This document shows positions 1 to 7,917 of a DNA stretch of 64,000 nt, one piece after another. The stretch is from Nocardioides limicola. Lineage in GTDB: Bacteria; Actinomycetota; Actinomycetes; Propionibacteriales; Nocardioidaceae. Where the stretch lies: contig NZ_JAERJA010000002.1 in the NCBI RefSeq assembly GCF_016827675.1, forward strand, positions 372,001 to 436,000, written 5' to 3'. The position numbers were made by a program, and so were the translations under genes. The notes beneath the pieces are model-generated. The model had not been told where the DNA came from. It worked only from the letters and a program-made list of their open reading frames with translations, and did no database searches. The first letter of the stretch is position 1. Every line of letters starts with the position of its first letter.

Positions 1-123
1 ACAGGGCTGGGCTTCGCCGTGGCGTGGATGTTCGACTCCTCCGGCGCCGGTCTGCTCACCGGCGTCGCGGTCCTCGCCTACATGCTGGTGGGCTCGCTGC
101 GAACCTCGTCCACCCGACCGTAG
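1..123 (+). CDS. C-terminal fragment of a membrane protein (cut by window edge)
   Basis: The first reading frame is open from the left edge to a TAG at 121-123 and gives 40 residues. They contain a hydrophobic stretch (GLLTGVAVLAYMLVG) ending in a short polar tail, as at the end of a polytopic membrane protein. The 3' end overlaps the 3' end of the convergent cupin gene by 46 bp. Too little is visible to name a family; given the glycan genes nearby, a polysaccharide membrane protein is possible but is only a guess. Confidence 0.5.
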   Translation, partial: TGLGFAVAWMFDSSGAGLLTGVAVLAYMLVGSLRTSSTRP

Positions 124-455
124 TCGTCCTCGAGGCGGCAGATGTCGTCCTCACCCGTGTAGGCGCCGCGCTGCACCTCGATGATCACCAGTTCCTCGGC
201 GTGCTGGTTGGTGATCCGGTGGGCCGCACCCTGACCGACATCGATCGACTCACCCGGACCAGCCACGATGGTGACCCCATCCACCACACAGGTGGCCATC
301 CCGTAGATCACCACCCAGTGCTCGGAACGGTGCGCGTGGGTCTGGTACGACAGGCGCTGGCCCGGATGCACGTGGATCCTCTTGACCTTGTAGCCCTGAC
401 CGACGTCGATGACATGCCACGACCCCCAGGGTCGAGACTCCGACATGGGCGACAT
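78..455 (-). CDS. Cupin protein, phosphomannose isomerase type II C-terminal-like
   Basis: A small cupin of 125 residues resembling the isomerase domain of bifunctional mannose-1-phosphate guanylyltransferase/phosphomannose isomerases. The opening RPWGSWHVIDVGQGYKVKRI is followed by HPGQRLSYQTHAHRSEHW, the usual metal-binding His cluster, and by GPGESIDVGQGAAHRI. Such stand-alone domains are common in glycan loci and may interconvert fructose-6-P and mannose-6-P, supplying GDP-mannose. The ORF can be extended to 479, but an AAGGAAGAGGAG purine tract lies just upstream of the ATG at 455, so that start is preferred. Enzymatic activity is inferred from family resemblance only. Confidence 0.75.
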   Translation of the reverse strand: MSPMSESRPWGSWHVIDVGQGYKVKRIHVHPGQRLSYQTHAHRSEHWVVIYGMATCVVDGVTIVAGPGESIDVGQGAAHRITNQHAEELVIIEVQRGAYTGEDDICRLEDDYGRVDEVRSEPTSM

Positions 456-535
456 GATCTCCTCTTCCTTGGACAACACACGGCAGACAGTACCGGTGCA
501 ACGAGCCCGGCACCCCTAGGTGACGAAAATCGTTC

Positions 536-835
536 TCAGCGGCGCGGACGGGTCACCGAGGCCAGCGCCGGCCGCACGTCGACGATGTAGACGATCGCCG
601 CAATCGTGAAGACGATGTTGAGCAGTCCGAGCGGCCCCCGACCGAGGAAGAGCACCTGGGCGGCCAGACCCAGGCCCAAGATGGTGGCCCAGGCCGGCTT
701 GGTGAGCTTGCCCGCAGCGACGTAGGCGGCCGAGGGGTACATCACCGCGTTGACGAACGCGAACAACTTGACCAGCAGGACGGCAAGCACGATCGCCAGG
801 CTCAGGTAGCCCTGGATGCTGAGTGCGTCGGTCAC
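536..835 (-). CDS. DUF2516 family membrane protein
   Basis: A 99-residue protein with three hydrophobic segments (about residues 8-30, 46-64 and 68-86) and a basic C-terminus, matching the actinobacterial DUF2516 family, whose function is unknown. In mycobacteria the family member lies beside the HbhA gene and an XRE regulator (Rv0474-Rv0476, from memory); here a sugar transferase gene separates it from them. The GTG start at 835 has a TAAAGT hexamer 6 nt upstream, consistent with a leaderless transcript. Confidence 0.8.
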   Translation of the reverse strand: MTDALSIQGYLSLAIVLAVLLVKLFAFVNAVMYPSAAYVAAGKLTKPAWATILGLGLAAQVLFLGRGPLGLLNIVFTIAAIVYIVDVRPALASVTRPRR

Positions 836-841
836 TTTTCA

Positions 842-847
842 ACTTTA
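842..847 (-). promoter_or_regulatory. -10 element for a leaderless DUF2516 transcript
   Basis: TAAAGT on the minus strand ends 6 nt before the GTG start of DUF2516, so transcription would begin at or next to the start codon. No clear -35 was identified. Confidence 0.5.
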
Positions 848-943
848 GCGGAGTCGGCACCTAACTTCTGCTCGGGTCACGCGTTGACCCTCCCGAGAGC
901 GTTTCGTCGGACACCAAGTCCCCCAGACAAGGGAGGTCGATCC

Positions 944-2473
944 GTGAGTCAGACCATCTCCTCGCTTGAGCCCGCCGTACCGGCACCTCGACCCGTGCCG
1001 CCGACGATCGCCCAAGCGCCGAGCAGCTCGGTCACTCACGACACCGAATCGCTCTCTTCGCGTGCCAGCCTCAGGGCTCTGACCCTGCTCCCGGCCACCG
1101 CGCTGCTCGCCGATGCGTTGGTGTTGCTGCTCGCCTGCGGAGTAGCCCTGGTGCTGCGTCAGCTGGGTCTGCTCGCCACCCCCGCGTCGATCGATGCCCA
1201 GGATGCCGCCGTCGTCGCTCTGCCCGTGATCCTCGTCGGCTGGCTGCTGGCGATCGGTCTCATCGGGGGGTACTCGCGCCGGATCTTCGGTGCCGGCGCT
1301 GATGAGTATCGTCGGGTCGCCCAGGCCTCGCTGTTGGCGGCCGGGCTGATCGGAACCCTCTGCTACCTGACCCGTTACCCGCTCTCCCGCGGCTTCTTCC
1401 TGACCGCCGTGCTGGTCGGTGTCCCGTTGCTGTTGCTGGGCCGGTTCACGCTGCGCGCAGCGCTGCACACGGCCCGGCAGCGTGGCAGTGTCGGCCTGAA
1501 GGCCGTGATCGTCGGCAGCCCCTCACACGTCGACGAGCTCGCTGCCGTGCTCGGGCGCGAGCGGTGGATGGGCTACCGAGTGGTCGGCACGCTCACGCCG
1601 GGAGGAGGGCCCGAGTCCACCTTCGCCGGTTGGCCAGTGCTCGGCGATCCCCTCGACGTGGCCGCCGTGACCGCCGAGCACGATGCCGACGTCGTCTTCA
1701 TCACCGCCGGCGCCTATGCCAGTGCCGAAGCGACCCGCCAGGTGGTCTGGGATCTGGAACCCCACGGCGTACAGGTGGTGGTGGCGCCCGGCGTCACCGA
1801 CATCGCCGCCGGTCGGATCACGGTGCGCCCGATGGCGGGGCTGCCGCTGATGCACCTGGAGGCGCCTCGGTGGCGGGCCGCCACCCGGGGCGCCAAGCGC
1901 CTGTTCGACATCGTCGGATCGCTGGCACTGTTGACCGCCTTCTCGCCCCTGCTGCTCCTGATCGCGCTGCGGATCAAGGCCCACGACGGGGGGCCGATCT
2001 TCTTCCGGCAGACCAGGATCGGCAAGGACGAGGAGGCGTTCCCGTGCTTGAAGTTCCGCACCATGGTCCCGGACGCGGAGCTCAGACTCTCCGAACTGAA
2101 GGTGGACGGTCACGTCGGGCTCTTCAAGTTGAAGGAAGACCCGCGGATCACGGTGCCGGGGCGTTGGCTGCGCCGGTACTCCTTCGATGAGTTGCCCCAA
2201 CTCTTCAACGTGCTGCGCGGCGAGATGAGCCTGGTCGGCCCGCGCCCGCCTTTGCCGACCGAGGTGGCCCAGTACCCGCCCCAGATGCGGCACCGGCTCC
2301 GGGTTCGTCCGGGGATGACCGGCCTCTGGCAGGTCTCCGGCCGGTCCGACCTGACCTTCGACGAGTCGGTCCGACTAGACCTCTACTACGTCGACAACTG
2401 GTCGATGCTGCAGGATCTGTCGATCCTGTTCCGCACCCTGCGCGCGGTGCTCAGCGCCCGCGGCGCCTACTGA
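944..2473 (+). CDS. Membrane sugar transferase (polyprenyl glycosylphosphotransferase)
   Basis: A 509-residue enzyme predicted to transfer a sugar-1-phosphate from a nucleotide sugar to undecaprenyl phosphate, the first step in building a lipid-linked EPS repeat unit. About four N-terminal membrane helices (residues 45-170) precede a CoA-binding-like cytoplasmic domain. A further hydrophobic segment (FDIVGSLALLTAFSPLLLLI) leads into the C-terminal bacterial sugar transferase domain, with KFRTMVPDAE, DELPQLFNVLRGEMSLVGPR and RPGMTGLWQVSGRSDL. The frame opens at 884 (TTG), but GTG 944 is preferred because GGAGG at 932-936 sits 7 nt upstream. It lies between DUF2516 and the hbhA-like gene. The sugar transferred is not known. 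Confidence 0.92.
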   Translation: MSQTISSLEPAVPAPRPVPPTIAQAPSSSVTHDTESLSSRASLRALTLLPATALLADALVLLLACGVALVLRQLGLLATPASIDAQDAAVVALPVILVGWLLAIGLIGGYSRRIFGAGADEYRRVAQASLLAAGLIGTLCYLTRYPLSRGFFLTAVLVGVPLLLLGRFTLRAALHTARQRGSVGLKAVIVGSPSHVDELAAVLGRERWMGYRVVGTLTPGGGPESTFAGWPVLGDPLDVAAVTAEHDADVVFITAGAYASAEATRQVVWDLEPHGVQVVVAPGVTDIAAGRITVRPMAGLPLMHLEAPRWRAATRGAKRLFDIVGSLALLTAFSPLLLLIALRIKAHDGGPIFFRQTRIGKDEEAFPCLKFRTMVPDAELRLSELKVDGHVGLFKLKEDPRITVPGRWLRRYSFDELPQLFNVLRGEMSLVGPRPPLPTEVAQYPPQMRHRLRVRPGMTGLWQVSGRSDLTFDESVRLDLYYVDNWSMLQDLSILFRTLRAVLSARGAY

Positions 2474-2476
2474 CAG

Positions 2477-2560
2477 AACAGCCTGATGTCAGGGGTTGCT
2501 GACTGTTGTCAGGGGTTGCAACCCCTGACAACAGTCAGAACCACCTGACATCAGGCTGTT
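2477..2560. terminator. 84-bp nested palindrome, probable bidirectional terminator
   Basis: The convergent intergenic region is filled by one symmetric structure. The outer arms 2477-2493 and 2544-2560 are perfect 17-bp inverted repeats. The inner arms 2501-2518 and 2519-2536 form a perfect 36-bp palindrome with no loop. Both share the same centre (2518/2519), separated by non-pairing 7-bp segments. Each half also contains a direct repeat TGTCAGGGGTTGC (2488-2500 and 2508-2520). It can terminate transcription from both converging genes; no T-run follows. Confidence 0.75.
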
Positions 2561-2576
2561 CCGACGAGCGAGAAGG

Positions 2577-3212
2577 TCAGGCCTTCTTCGCGGTGGCCTT
2601 CTTCGCGGTGGCCTTCTTCGCGGTGGCGGCGGTCTTGCTGGCCGTCTTCTTCGCGGAGGTAGCGGTCTTCTTGGCCGTCTTCTTGGCGGTCGCGGCCGAC
2701 TTGGTGGCGGTCTTCTTCGCGGCCTCGGTGGTCTTCTTGGCCGTCTCGGTCGCGGTGGCGGCGGCCTTCTTGGCGGACTCCTCGCTGCTGCGCAGCTTGG
2801 CGACGAAGCCCTCGCCACGCTTGGCGAGCTCGGCGTAGGTGCCACCGAAGGAGGTCACCTTCTCGTCGACCAGGGTCTGCACCTTGGCCGGAAGGTCCTT
2901 GGCCTGGCCGCGCAACTCGGCAACCCGTGCCTCGATCTCGGTACGACGTGTCTGCGCGGTGCTGCTCAGCGCCTCGATGCGAGCCGTCACCAGCGCGCCA
3001 GCCTGGCTGCTCAGCGTCTTGGGGGCGAAGTCGAAGTCGGCGAACTGCTTGCTGACGTCCTCGACGCGAGCCTTGGCGTCCTTCTGGGCAGCGAGCAAGC
3101 GGGACTGCACGTCGGCGACGGTCTCGCGGACGTTCTCCACGGCGATCTCGGCCACGCCGGCGCCGGCGTAGAGGCCCTTGGTCGCCTCGGACAGGATGTC
3201 GAACTTGGCCAT
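2577..3212 (-). CDS. hbhA: HbhA-like heparin-binding hemagglutinin homologue
   Basis: A 211-residue protein with an N-terminal helical/coiled-coil region (residues 1-140) and a C-terminal Lys/Ala tail built of degenerate repeats such as AKKTAKKTATSAKKT and ATAKKATAKKATAKKA. This is the architecture of mycobacterial HbhA, which sits at the cell surface and binds sulfated glycans through its Lys-rich tail. The repeats also look histone-like, so a DNA- or polyanion-binding role is an alternative. The start at 3212 (MAKFDILSEATKG) is preferred over 3275 because AGGAG lies 7 nt upstream. It follows the XRE gene in the same direction and ends in the nested palindrome. Confidence 0.8.
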   Translation of the reverse strand: MAKFDILSEATKGLYAGAGVAEIAVENVRETVADVQSRLLAAQKDAKARVEDVSKQFADFDFAPKTLSSQAGALVTARIEALSSTAQTRRTEIEARVAELRGQAKDLPAKVQTLVDEKVTSFGGTYAELAKRGEGFVAKLRSSEESAKKAAATATETAKKTTEAAKKTATKSAATAKKTAKKTATSAKKTASKTAATAKKATAKKATAKKA

Positions 3213-3271
3213 CGGTATTCTCCTCGATCTGTTCATCTTCTGGTGCGACGCCCCGGGTCCGGGGCCGTCGG

Positions 3272-3655
3272 TCATGCGGAGTCGGTCCCGGCGTGCCTTG
3301 CCTCGTTCAGGGCGAGGAACGACGAGTAGACGTCCAGCAACGACTGCTTCTGTCGTTCGGTGAGTGCTGGGTCGGCCAGCACAGCCCGTTCGACCGAGTC
3401 GGAGGTGACGTCCTCGGCGCTGAGGATGCCGGCGCGGACATAGAGCTGGTCCGCCGAGATCCGCAGAGCCTTCGCGATCTGCTGGAGCACCTCTGCCGAA
3501 GGCTTGCGCAGGCCGCGTTCGATCTGGCTGAGGTAGGGGTTGGAGACGCCGGTCTGCTCCGCGAGCTGCCGCAGAGAGAGCTTGGATTCGGTCCGCTGCT
3601 CCCTGAGGTAGTCGCCGAGGGACTCGACTGTCTTGGAGACCATTCCTCGTGCCAT
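3272..3655 (-). CDS. XRE-family transcriptional regulator
   Basis: A 127-residue regulator with a Cro/CI-type helix-turn-helix at about residues 13-68 (LREQRTESKLSLRQLAEQTG, SNPYLSQIERGLRKPS), followed by a C-terminal helical region with no recognised ligand domain. It corresponds to the regulator adjacent to hbhA in mycobacteria (Rv0474-like). It lies 59 bp upstream of the hbhA-like start and is probably co-transcribed. The inverted repeats upstream suggest autoregulation. The start at 3655 gives a complete HTH; a second ATG four codons in is possible, but GAGGA abuts it directly. Confidence 0.85.
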   Translation of the reverse strand: MARGMVSKTVESLGDYLREQRTESKLSLRQLAEQTGVSNPYLSQIERGLRKPSAEVLQQIAKALRISADQLYVRAGILSAEDVTSDSVERAVLADPALTERQKQSLLDVYSSFLALNEARHAGTDSA

Positions 3656-3664
3656 GCCCCCATA

Positions 3665-3691
3665 GTGCTAACTATTGCAAGCAGAGTGCAA
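3665..3691. promoter_or_regulatory. Candidate operator of the XRE regulator
   Basis: TTGCA (3675-3679) and TGCAA (3687-3691) form an inverted repeat with a 7-bp spacer just upstream of the XRE gene. GTGCTAAC at 3665-3672 is repeated in inverse orientation as GTTAGCAC at 3768-3775, nearer the divergent cysC gene. The location between the two divergent genes fits an operator; no binding data are available. Confidence 0.4.
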
Positions 3692-3832
3692 ATCCATGGC
3701 TCGTGAGGCTGCTCACATAACCATTATTTCTTGCGGTGAATCTCTGCAGGAGACGGCGCTAGCCAGAGTTAGCACCGGGGCTGGAGGGCTCCGGTGCATC
3801 CGCTCTCGCCGTACGGCTGGCAAGATGGCGGG

Positions 3833-5074
3833 GTGTCCACGACAACCCCGGGAAGCCTCGAGCCGCTGCCCCAGCACTGCCCCACCCCCAGCGAGTTGGA
3901 CGACCTTGAGTTGCTACTCTCCGGGGCGTTGGCGCCGCTCGCGCGTTTCAATGAGCCGGGATCCCCGGTGACCCTGACTCTCCCCGACGAACTGGTCGGC
4001 CGTCCCGTGGAGTTGATCGACCCCGAGGGCCTCCCACTGGCCACCCTCGCTGCCGACGGGACCGTGCAGCCGTTGACCCATGCCCAGTTCGGTCCGTTCC
4101 GCCACCTGTACCTGACCCCGGCCCAGGTCCGCTCCAGCCACGCCGGTGCCACCTTCGTCCCGGTCACCGGTCCGCTGTGCCTTGCCCAGTTGGACCAGTT
4201 GGCGGCCCTCGGCGGCCCGGTGGTGCTGCTGACGTTCGCCGGCACCGGCACCCCGGAGGGACTCAGCCCGGTGGGCCTGATCCGGGCCACCCTCACCGCG
4301 GCGGAGTACGTCGATGACTCCCAGGTGGTGGCCGTCCCGCTGGCCAGCCACGGCGATGCCGAGGTCGACCACGAACTCGGCACCAGGGTCACCGCCAACT
4401 ATGCCCAGGACGACGTGGTGCTCGGCCTCGCCGACCCTGGTCCGGACGCCACCTTCCCTCCGGACGTGCTGCGGATCCTGGATGCGGAGCGGCCGGAACC
4501 GGCCGATCAGGGGCTGGTCGTCTTCTTCACCGGCCTGTCCGGCAGCGGCAAGTCCACCCTGGCCAGGGCACTCGTCGACCGCCTCCTGGAGCAGGGTGAA
4601 CGCACCGTGACCACCCTCGACGGCGATGTGGTGCGACGCCACCTCTCCGCCGGATTGTCTTTCTCCCGCGAGGACAGAGAGACCAACATCGCCCGGATCG
4701 GCTGGGTCGCAGCCGAGATCTCCCGCCACGGCGGGGTGGCCGTCTGCTCCCCGATCGCCCCCTTCTCAGCCACCCGCGAGCGGGTGCGCACGATGGTGGA
4801 GGAAGCCGGCGGCTCCTTCTTCCTGGTGCACGTGGCCACGCCCCTGGCCGAGTGCGAACGCCGCGACCGCAAGGGCCTCTACGCCAAGGCCCGCCGAGGC
4901 GAGATCCCCGACTTCACCGGTATCTCCTCGCCGTACGAGGAGCCCACCGATGCCGCGGTACGCGTCGACACCACCGGGCGCAGCATCGAGGAGGCGTTGT
5001 CGGAGGTGCTCACCGCGTTGCGCGCCACCGGGCACCTGGACCTCACCACCAACCTCGAGGACGAGGTCACGTGA
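3833..5074 (+). CDS. cysC: Adenylyl-sulfate (APS) kinase with N-terminal sulfurylase-like region
   Basis: A protein of about 413 residues. The C-terminal 190 residues are an APS kinase that phosphorylates APS to PAPS: P-loop GLSGSGKST at residues 234-242, then DGDVVRRHLSAGLSFSREDR, NIARIG and the APS-binding stretch KGLYAKARRGEIPDFTG. The N-terminal 220 residues resemble the PUA-like part of ATP sulfurylase, but I see no sulfurylase active-site motif, so the region is probably degenerate or regulatory. Start choice is uncertain: GTG 3833 has CAAGAT 7 nt upstream (leaderless), while GTG 3794 has GGAGGG 5 nt upstream and adds 13 residues. The stop overlaps the phosphatase start (GTGA). PAPS can serve sulfate assimilation or glycan sulfation. 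Confidence 0.92.
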   Translation: MSTTTPGSLEPLPQHCPTPSELDDLELLLSGALAPLARFNEPGSPVTLTLPDELVGRPVELIDPEGLPLATLAADGTVQPLTHAQFGPFRHLYLTPAQVRSSHAGATFVPVTGPLCLAQLDQLAALGGPVVLLTFAGTGTPEGLSPVGLIRATLTAAEYVDDSQVVAVPLASHGDAEVDHELGTRVTANYAQDDVVLGLADPGPDATFPPDVLRILDAERPEPADQGLVVFFTGLSGSGKSTLARALVDRLLEQGERTVTTLDGDVVRRHLSAGLSFSREDRETNIARIGWVAAEISRHGGVAVCSPIAPFSATRERVRTMVEEAGGSFFLVHVATPLAECERRDRKGLYAKARRGEIPDFTGISSPYEEPTDAAVRVDTTGRSIEEALSEVLTALRATGHLDLTTNLEDEVT

Positions 5075-5601
5075 GCCCACCGGTCCGAGTGCTGTTCGTC
5101 TGCACCGCCAACATCTGCCGATCGCCGTTCATGGAGTTGTACTGCTCAGCGCAGGCCGGACTCGAGGTGGCCAGCGCCGGCACCCACGGATTCCATGATC
5201 AGCCGGTGTACCGCACCGTGGTCGACACTCTGGCCGACCTCGACATCGACGCCTCAGGCTTCCGAAGCCGGCGACTCACCGCCGAGATAGTCGCCCGGGC
5301 CGACGTCGTACTGACAGCGACTACGGGCCACCGGACGTTCATTCTCGATGAGCATCCCGCGGAGTTTCGCAAGGTGTTCACCCTCGGTCAGTTCGCGACT
5401 CAGGTCGGCAGGACCGACGCCGACCTGACCGGTCACGCTCTCATCGAGCACCTCGGTGACCGGCGCGGCCACGCGGACCCGGCCGACGACATCCCCGACC
5501 CCTACCGCCGCGGGCGCGCCGCAGCTCAGGAGGCCGCTGCCCTGATGACCGCACGCATCGACCAGATCCTGCCCCGGCTGATCCCACCCCACCACTCCTG
5601 A
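5071..5601 (+). CDS. Low-molecular-weight protein tyrosine phosphatase (Wzb-like)
   Basis: A 176-residue phosphatase with the LMW-PTP P-loop CTANICRS at residues 11-18 (CX5R) and the general-acid loop DIPDPY near residue 142. In EPS loci such enzymes dephosphorylate the Tyr-rich tail of the BY-kinase that controls polymer length; a matching kinase is encoded at 11666. It overlaps the end of cysC by 4 bp (GTGA), so the two are translationally coupled. A general phosphotyrosine role cannot be excluded. The protein is longer than a minimal LMW-PTP (about 150 residues), with an extra segment before the DP loop. Confidence 0.88.
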   Translation: MSPPVRVLFVCTANICRSPFMELYCSAQAGLEVASAGTHGFHDQPVYRTVVDTLADLDIDASGFRSRRLTAEIVARADVVLTATTGHRTFILDEHPAEFRKVFTLGQFATQVGRTDADLTGHALIEHLGDRRGHADPADDIPDPYRRGRAAAQEAAALMTARIDQILPRLIPPHHS

Positions 5602-5680
5602 TCCCCTGAGCGAAGACAACGATCCGACGTCACACAGGTGAACATCGTGGGAGTCCCGACCCGACTGCCCGCTCGCGGCG

Positions 5681-5686
5681 TACCTT
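5681..5686 (+). promoter_or_regulatory. -10 element for leaderless ugd
   Basis: TACCTT is followed by 7 nt and then the ATG at 5694. No Shine-Dalgarno sequence is present, consistent with leaderless transcription; no clear -35 was found. Confidence 0.45.
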
Positions 5687-5693
5687 GTCCTGC

Positions 5694-6860
5694 ATGAAGA
5701 TCACCATCGTCGGCACTGGTTACGTCGGCCTGTCGAACGCGGTCGTCCTCGCCCAACACCACGAAGTGGTCGCGTTGGACGTGGACGCGGACAGAGTGGC
5801 CCGGATCAACCGACGGGAGTCCCCGATCGTTGACCGCGAACTCGAGGAGTATCTGGCCACCCGGCCACTGAACCTGACCGCAACCACCGACAAGGACGAG
5901 GCGTACGCGGACACGGCGTACGTACTGATCGCGACCCCAACGGACTACGACCCGCAGACGAACTACTTCGACACCGGCTCGGTGGAGGCCGTGATCAAGG
6001 ACGCCTTAACGGCTCGACCCGACGCGGCGATCGTGATCAAGTCCACGGTGCCGGTCGGGTTCACGGCCGCGGTCCGTGAGGAGTACCCGGGTGCGACGAT
6101 CTTCTTCTCCCCCGAGTTCCTCCGCGAGGGGCGCGCCCTCCACGACAACCTGCACCCGTCGCGGATCGTGGTCGGCAGCGAGACCGAGCCGGCCCGCCGC
6201 TTCGCCGAACTGCTCGTCGAGGGGGCGATCACCGCCGACGTGCCGGTCGTGGTCACCGGATCCTCCGAGGCCGAGGCGATCAAGCTCTTCGCCAACACCT
6301 ACCTCGCACTGCGGGTCGCCTACTTCAACGAGCTCGACACCTACGCCGTGACCCATGGGCTGGACACCGCACAGATCATCGAAGGCGTCGGACTGGACCC
6401 GAGGATCGGATCGCACTACAACAACCCCAGCTTCGGGTACGGCGGCTACTGCCTGCCCAAGGACACCAAGCAGTTGCAGGCGAACTACCGCGATGTCCCA
6501 CAGAATCTGATCAGTGCGATCGTGGATGCCAACACCACTCGCAAGGACTTCATCGCCACCGACGTGCTGCGGCGCAACCCGCGGGTAGTGGGCATCTACC
6601 GGCTGATCATGAAGTCGGACTCGGACAACTTCCGGATGTCCTCGATCCAGGGAGTGATGAAGCGGATCAAGGCGAAGGGGATCCCGGTGGTCATCTACGA
6701 ACCGGAGCTCGAGGACGACCTGTTCTTCAACTCCGAGGTGATCCGCGACCTCGACGAGTTCAAGAAGGCTGCCGACGTGATCATCGCCAACCGGCGCACC
6801 GCCCTGCTCGAGGATGTAGCCGACAAGGTCTACACCCGCGACATCTACGGTCGCGACTGA
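5694..6860 (+). CDS. ugd: UDP-glucose 6-dehydrogenase
   Basis: A 388-residue nucleotide-sugar dehydrogenase predicted to oxidise UDP-glucose to UDP-glucuronate, a precursor for acidic EPS. The N-terminal Rossmann motif is GTGYVGLS (residues 7-14). [29 protein letters not shown] and [16 protein letters not shown] follow, and the catalytic Cys (about 253) lies in [14 protein letters not shown]. Length and motifs match the E. coli Ugd type rather than GDP-mannose dehydrogenase. The ATG at 5694 is chosen over an upstream TTG at 5685. It lies between the phosphatase and cysD, linking sulfate activation and EPS genes. Confidence 0.93.
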   Translation: MKITIVGTGYVGLSNAVVLAQHHEVVALDVDADRVARINRRESPIVDRELEEYLATRPLNLTATTDKDEAYADTAYVLIATPTDYDPQTNYFDTGSVEAVIKDALTARPDAAIVIKSTVPVGFTAAVREEYPGATIFFSPEFLREGRALHDNLHPSRIVVGSETEPARRFAELLVEGAITADVPVVVTGSSEAEAIKLFANTYLALRVAYFNELDTYAVTHGLDTAQIIEGVGLDPRIGSHYNNPSFGYGGYCLPKDTKQLQANYRDVPQNLISAIVDANTTRKDFIATDVLRRNPRVVGIYRLIMKSDSDNFRMSSIQGVMKRIKAKGIPVVIYEPELEDDLFFNSEVIRDLDEFKKAADVIIANRRTALLEDVADKVYTRDIYGRD

Positions 6861-7002
6861 CCGGCCCGGCCCCGCGTTCGGCCGACCCGCGCCGAAGGTG
6901 CGGGCGCCGTGACAGCCACCCTGCGGGCACCGGTTCGCCGCGTACTCCTCCTGCCGATACCATGAGGGCCGCTCGTCGCAATGAGAAGAGGCCAACGCAT
7001 CC

Positions 7003-7917
7003 ATGTCGCAGACGTATGCTGACTACCGTTTGAGCCAGCTGGACCAGCTGGAAGCGGAGTCGATCCACATCTTCCGTGAAGTGGCGTCCGAGTTCGAGAA
7101 GCCGGTGCTGATGTTCTCCGGCGGCAAGGACTCGATCGTGATGCTCCGACTCGCCGAGAAGGCGTTCTACCCGGCGAAGATCCCGTTCCCGGTCCTCCAG
7201 GTGGACACCGGCTACGACTTCCCCGAGGTGCTCTCCTGCCGCGACTCCTGGGTGGACCGCCTCGGCGTACGCCTGATCGTCGCCAGTGTCGAGCAGGCGA
7301 TCGCGGACGGCATCGTCGTCGACGACGGGAAGACCAGCCGCAACCGGCTCCAGATCGGCACCCTGCTGCACGCGATCGAGGAGAACGGCTTCACCGCCGC
7401 CTTCGGTGGCGGTCGCCGCGACGAGGAGAAGGCGCGCGCCAAGGAGCGGGTCTACTCCCACCGCGACGAGTTCGGTCAGTGGGACCCGAAGATGCAACGC
7501 CCCGAGCTGTGGAGCCTCTACAACGGGCGGCTGCATGAGGGCGAGCACATGCGCATCTTCCCGATCTCCAACTGGACCGAACTGGACATCTGGGACTACA
7601 TCGGCCGCGAGGGCATCGAGATCCCGTCGATCTACTTCAGCCACCAGCGCAGCGTGTTCGAGCGCGACGGGATGCTGCTCAGCCAGAGCGAGTACAACCC
7701 GCTCCGTGAGGGCGAGACGGCCGCCGAACGGACCGTCCGCTTCCGCACCGTCGGCGACCTGACCCTGACCGGTTGCGTCGAGAGCACCGCCAGCACCATC
7801 GACGAGATCATCGAGGAGGTCGCCGTCGCCCGGGTCACCGAGCGTGGCGCCACCCGCGGGGACGACCGGTTCTCCGAGGCCGCGATGGAGGACCGGAAGA
7901 AGGAAGGCTACTTCTGA
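7003..7917 (+). CDS. cysD: Sulfate adenylyltransferase subunit 2 (CysD)
   Basis: The 304-residue catalytic subunit of ATP sulfurylase, which makes APS from sulfate and ATP with the CysN GTPase. It has the PP-loop SGGKDS at residues 39-44, the conserved FGGGRRDEEKARAKERVYSHRD segment (here as FGGGRRDEEKARAKERVYS) and RIFPISNWTELDIWDYI, plus the usual EGYF-type C-terminus (KKEGYF). AGAGG lies about 12 nt before the ATG, and a possible -10 GATACC occurs at 6956-6961. It overlaps cysN by one base (TGATG). Confidence 0.96.
   Translation: MSQTYADYRLSQLDQLEAESIHIFREVASEFEKPVLMFSGGKDSIVMLRLAEKAFYPAKIPFPVLQVDTGYDFPEVLSCRDSWVDRLGVRLIVASVEQAIADGIVVDDGKTSRNRLQIGTLLHAIEENGFTAAFGGGRRDEEKARAKERVYSHRDEFGQWDPKMQRPELWSLYNGRLHEGEHMRIFPISNWTELDIWDYIGREGIEIPSIYFSHQRSVFERDGMLLSQSEYNPLREGETAAERTVRFRTVGDLTLTGCVESTASTIDEIIEEVAVARVTERGATRGDDRFSEAAMEDRKKEGYF

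Noticed and set aside
1523..2293. Minus-strand open frame of 256 codons opposite the sugar transferase
   Set aside because: Composition is low-complexity Arg/Pro/His/Gly typical of antisense frames in GC-rich DNA; the plus strand encodes a full conserved enzyme.
2577..2760. Repetitive DNA with GCC/TTC pattern resembling a tandem repeat element
   Set aside because: It is the Lys/Ala-rich coding tail of the hbhA-like gene; the repetition follows from codons.
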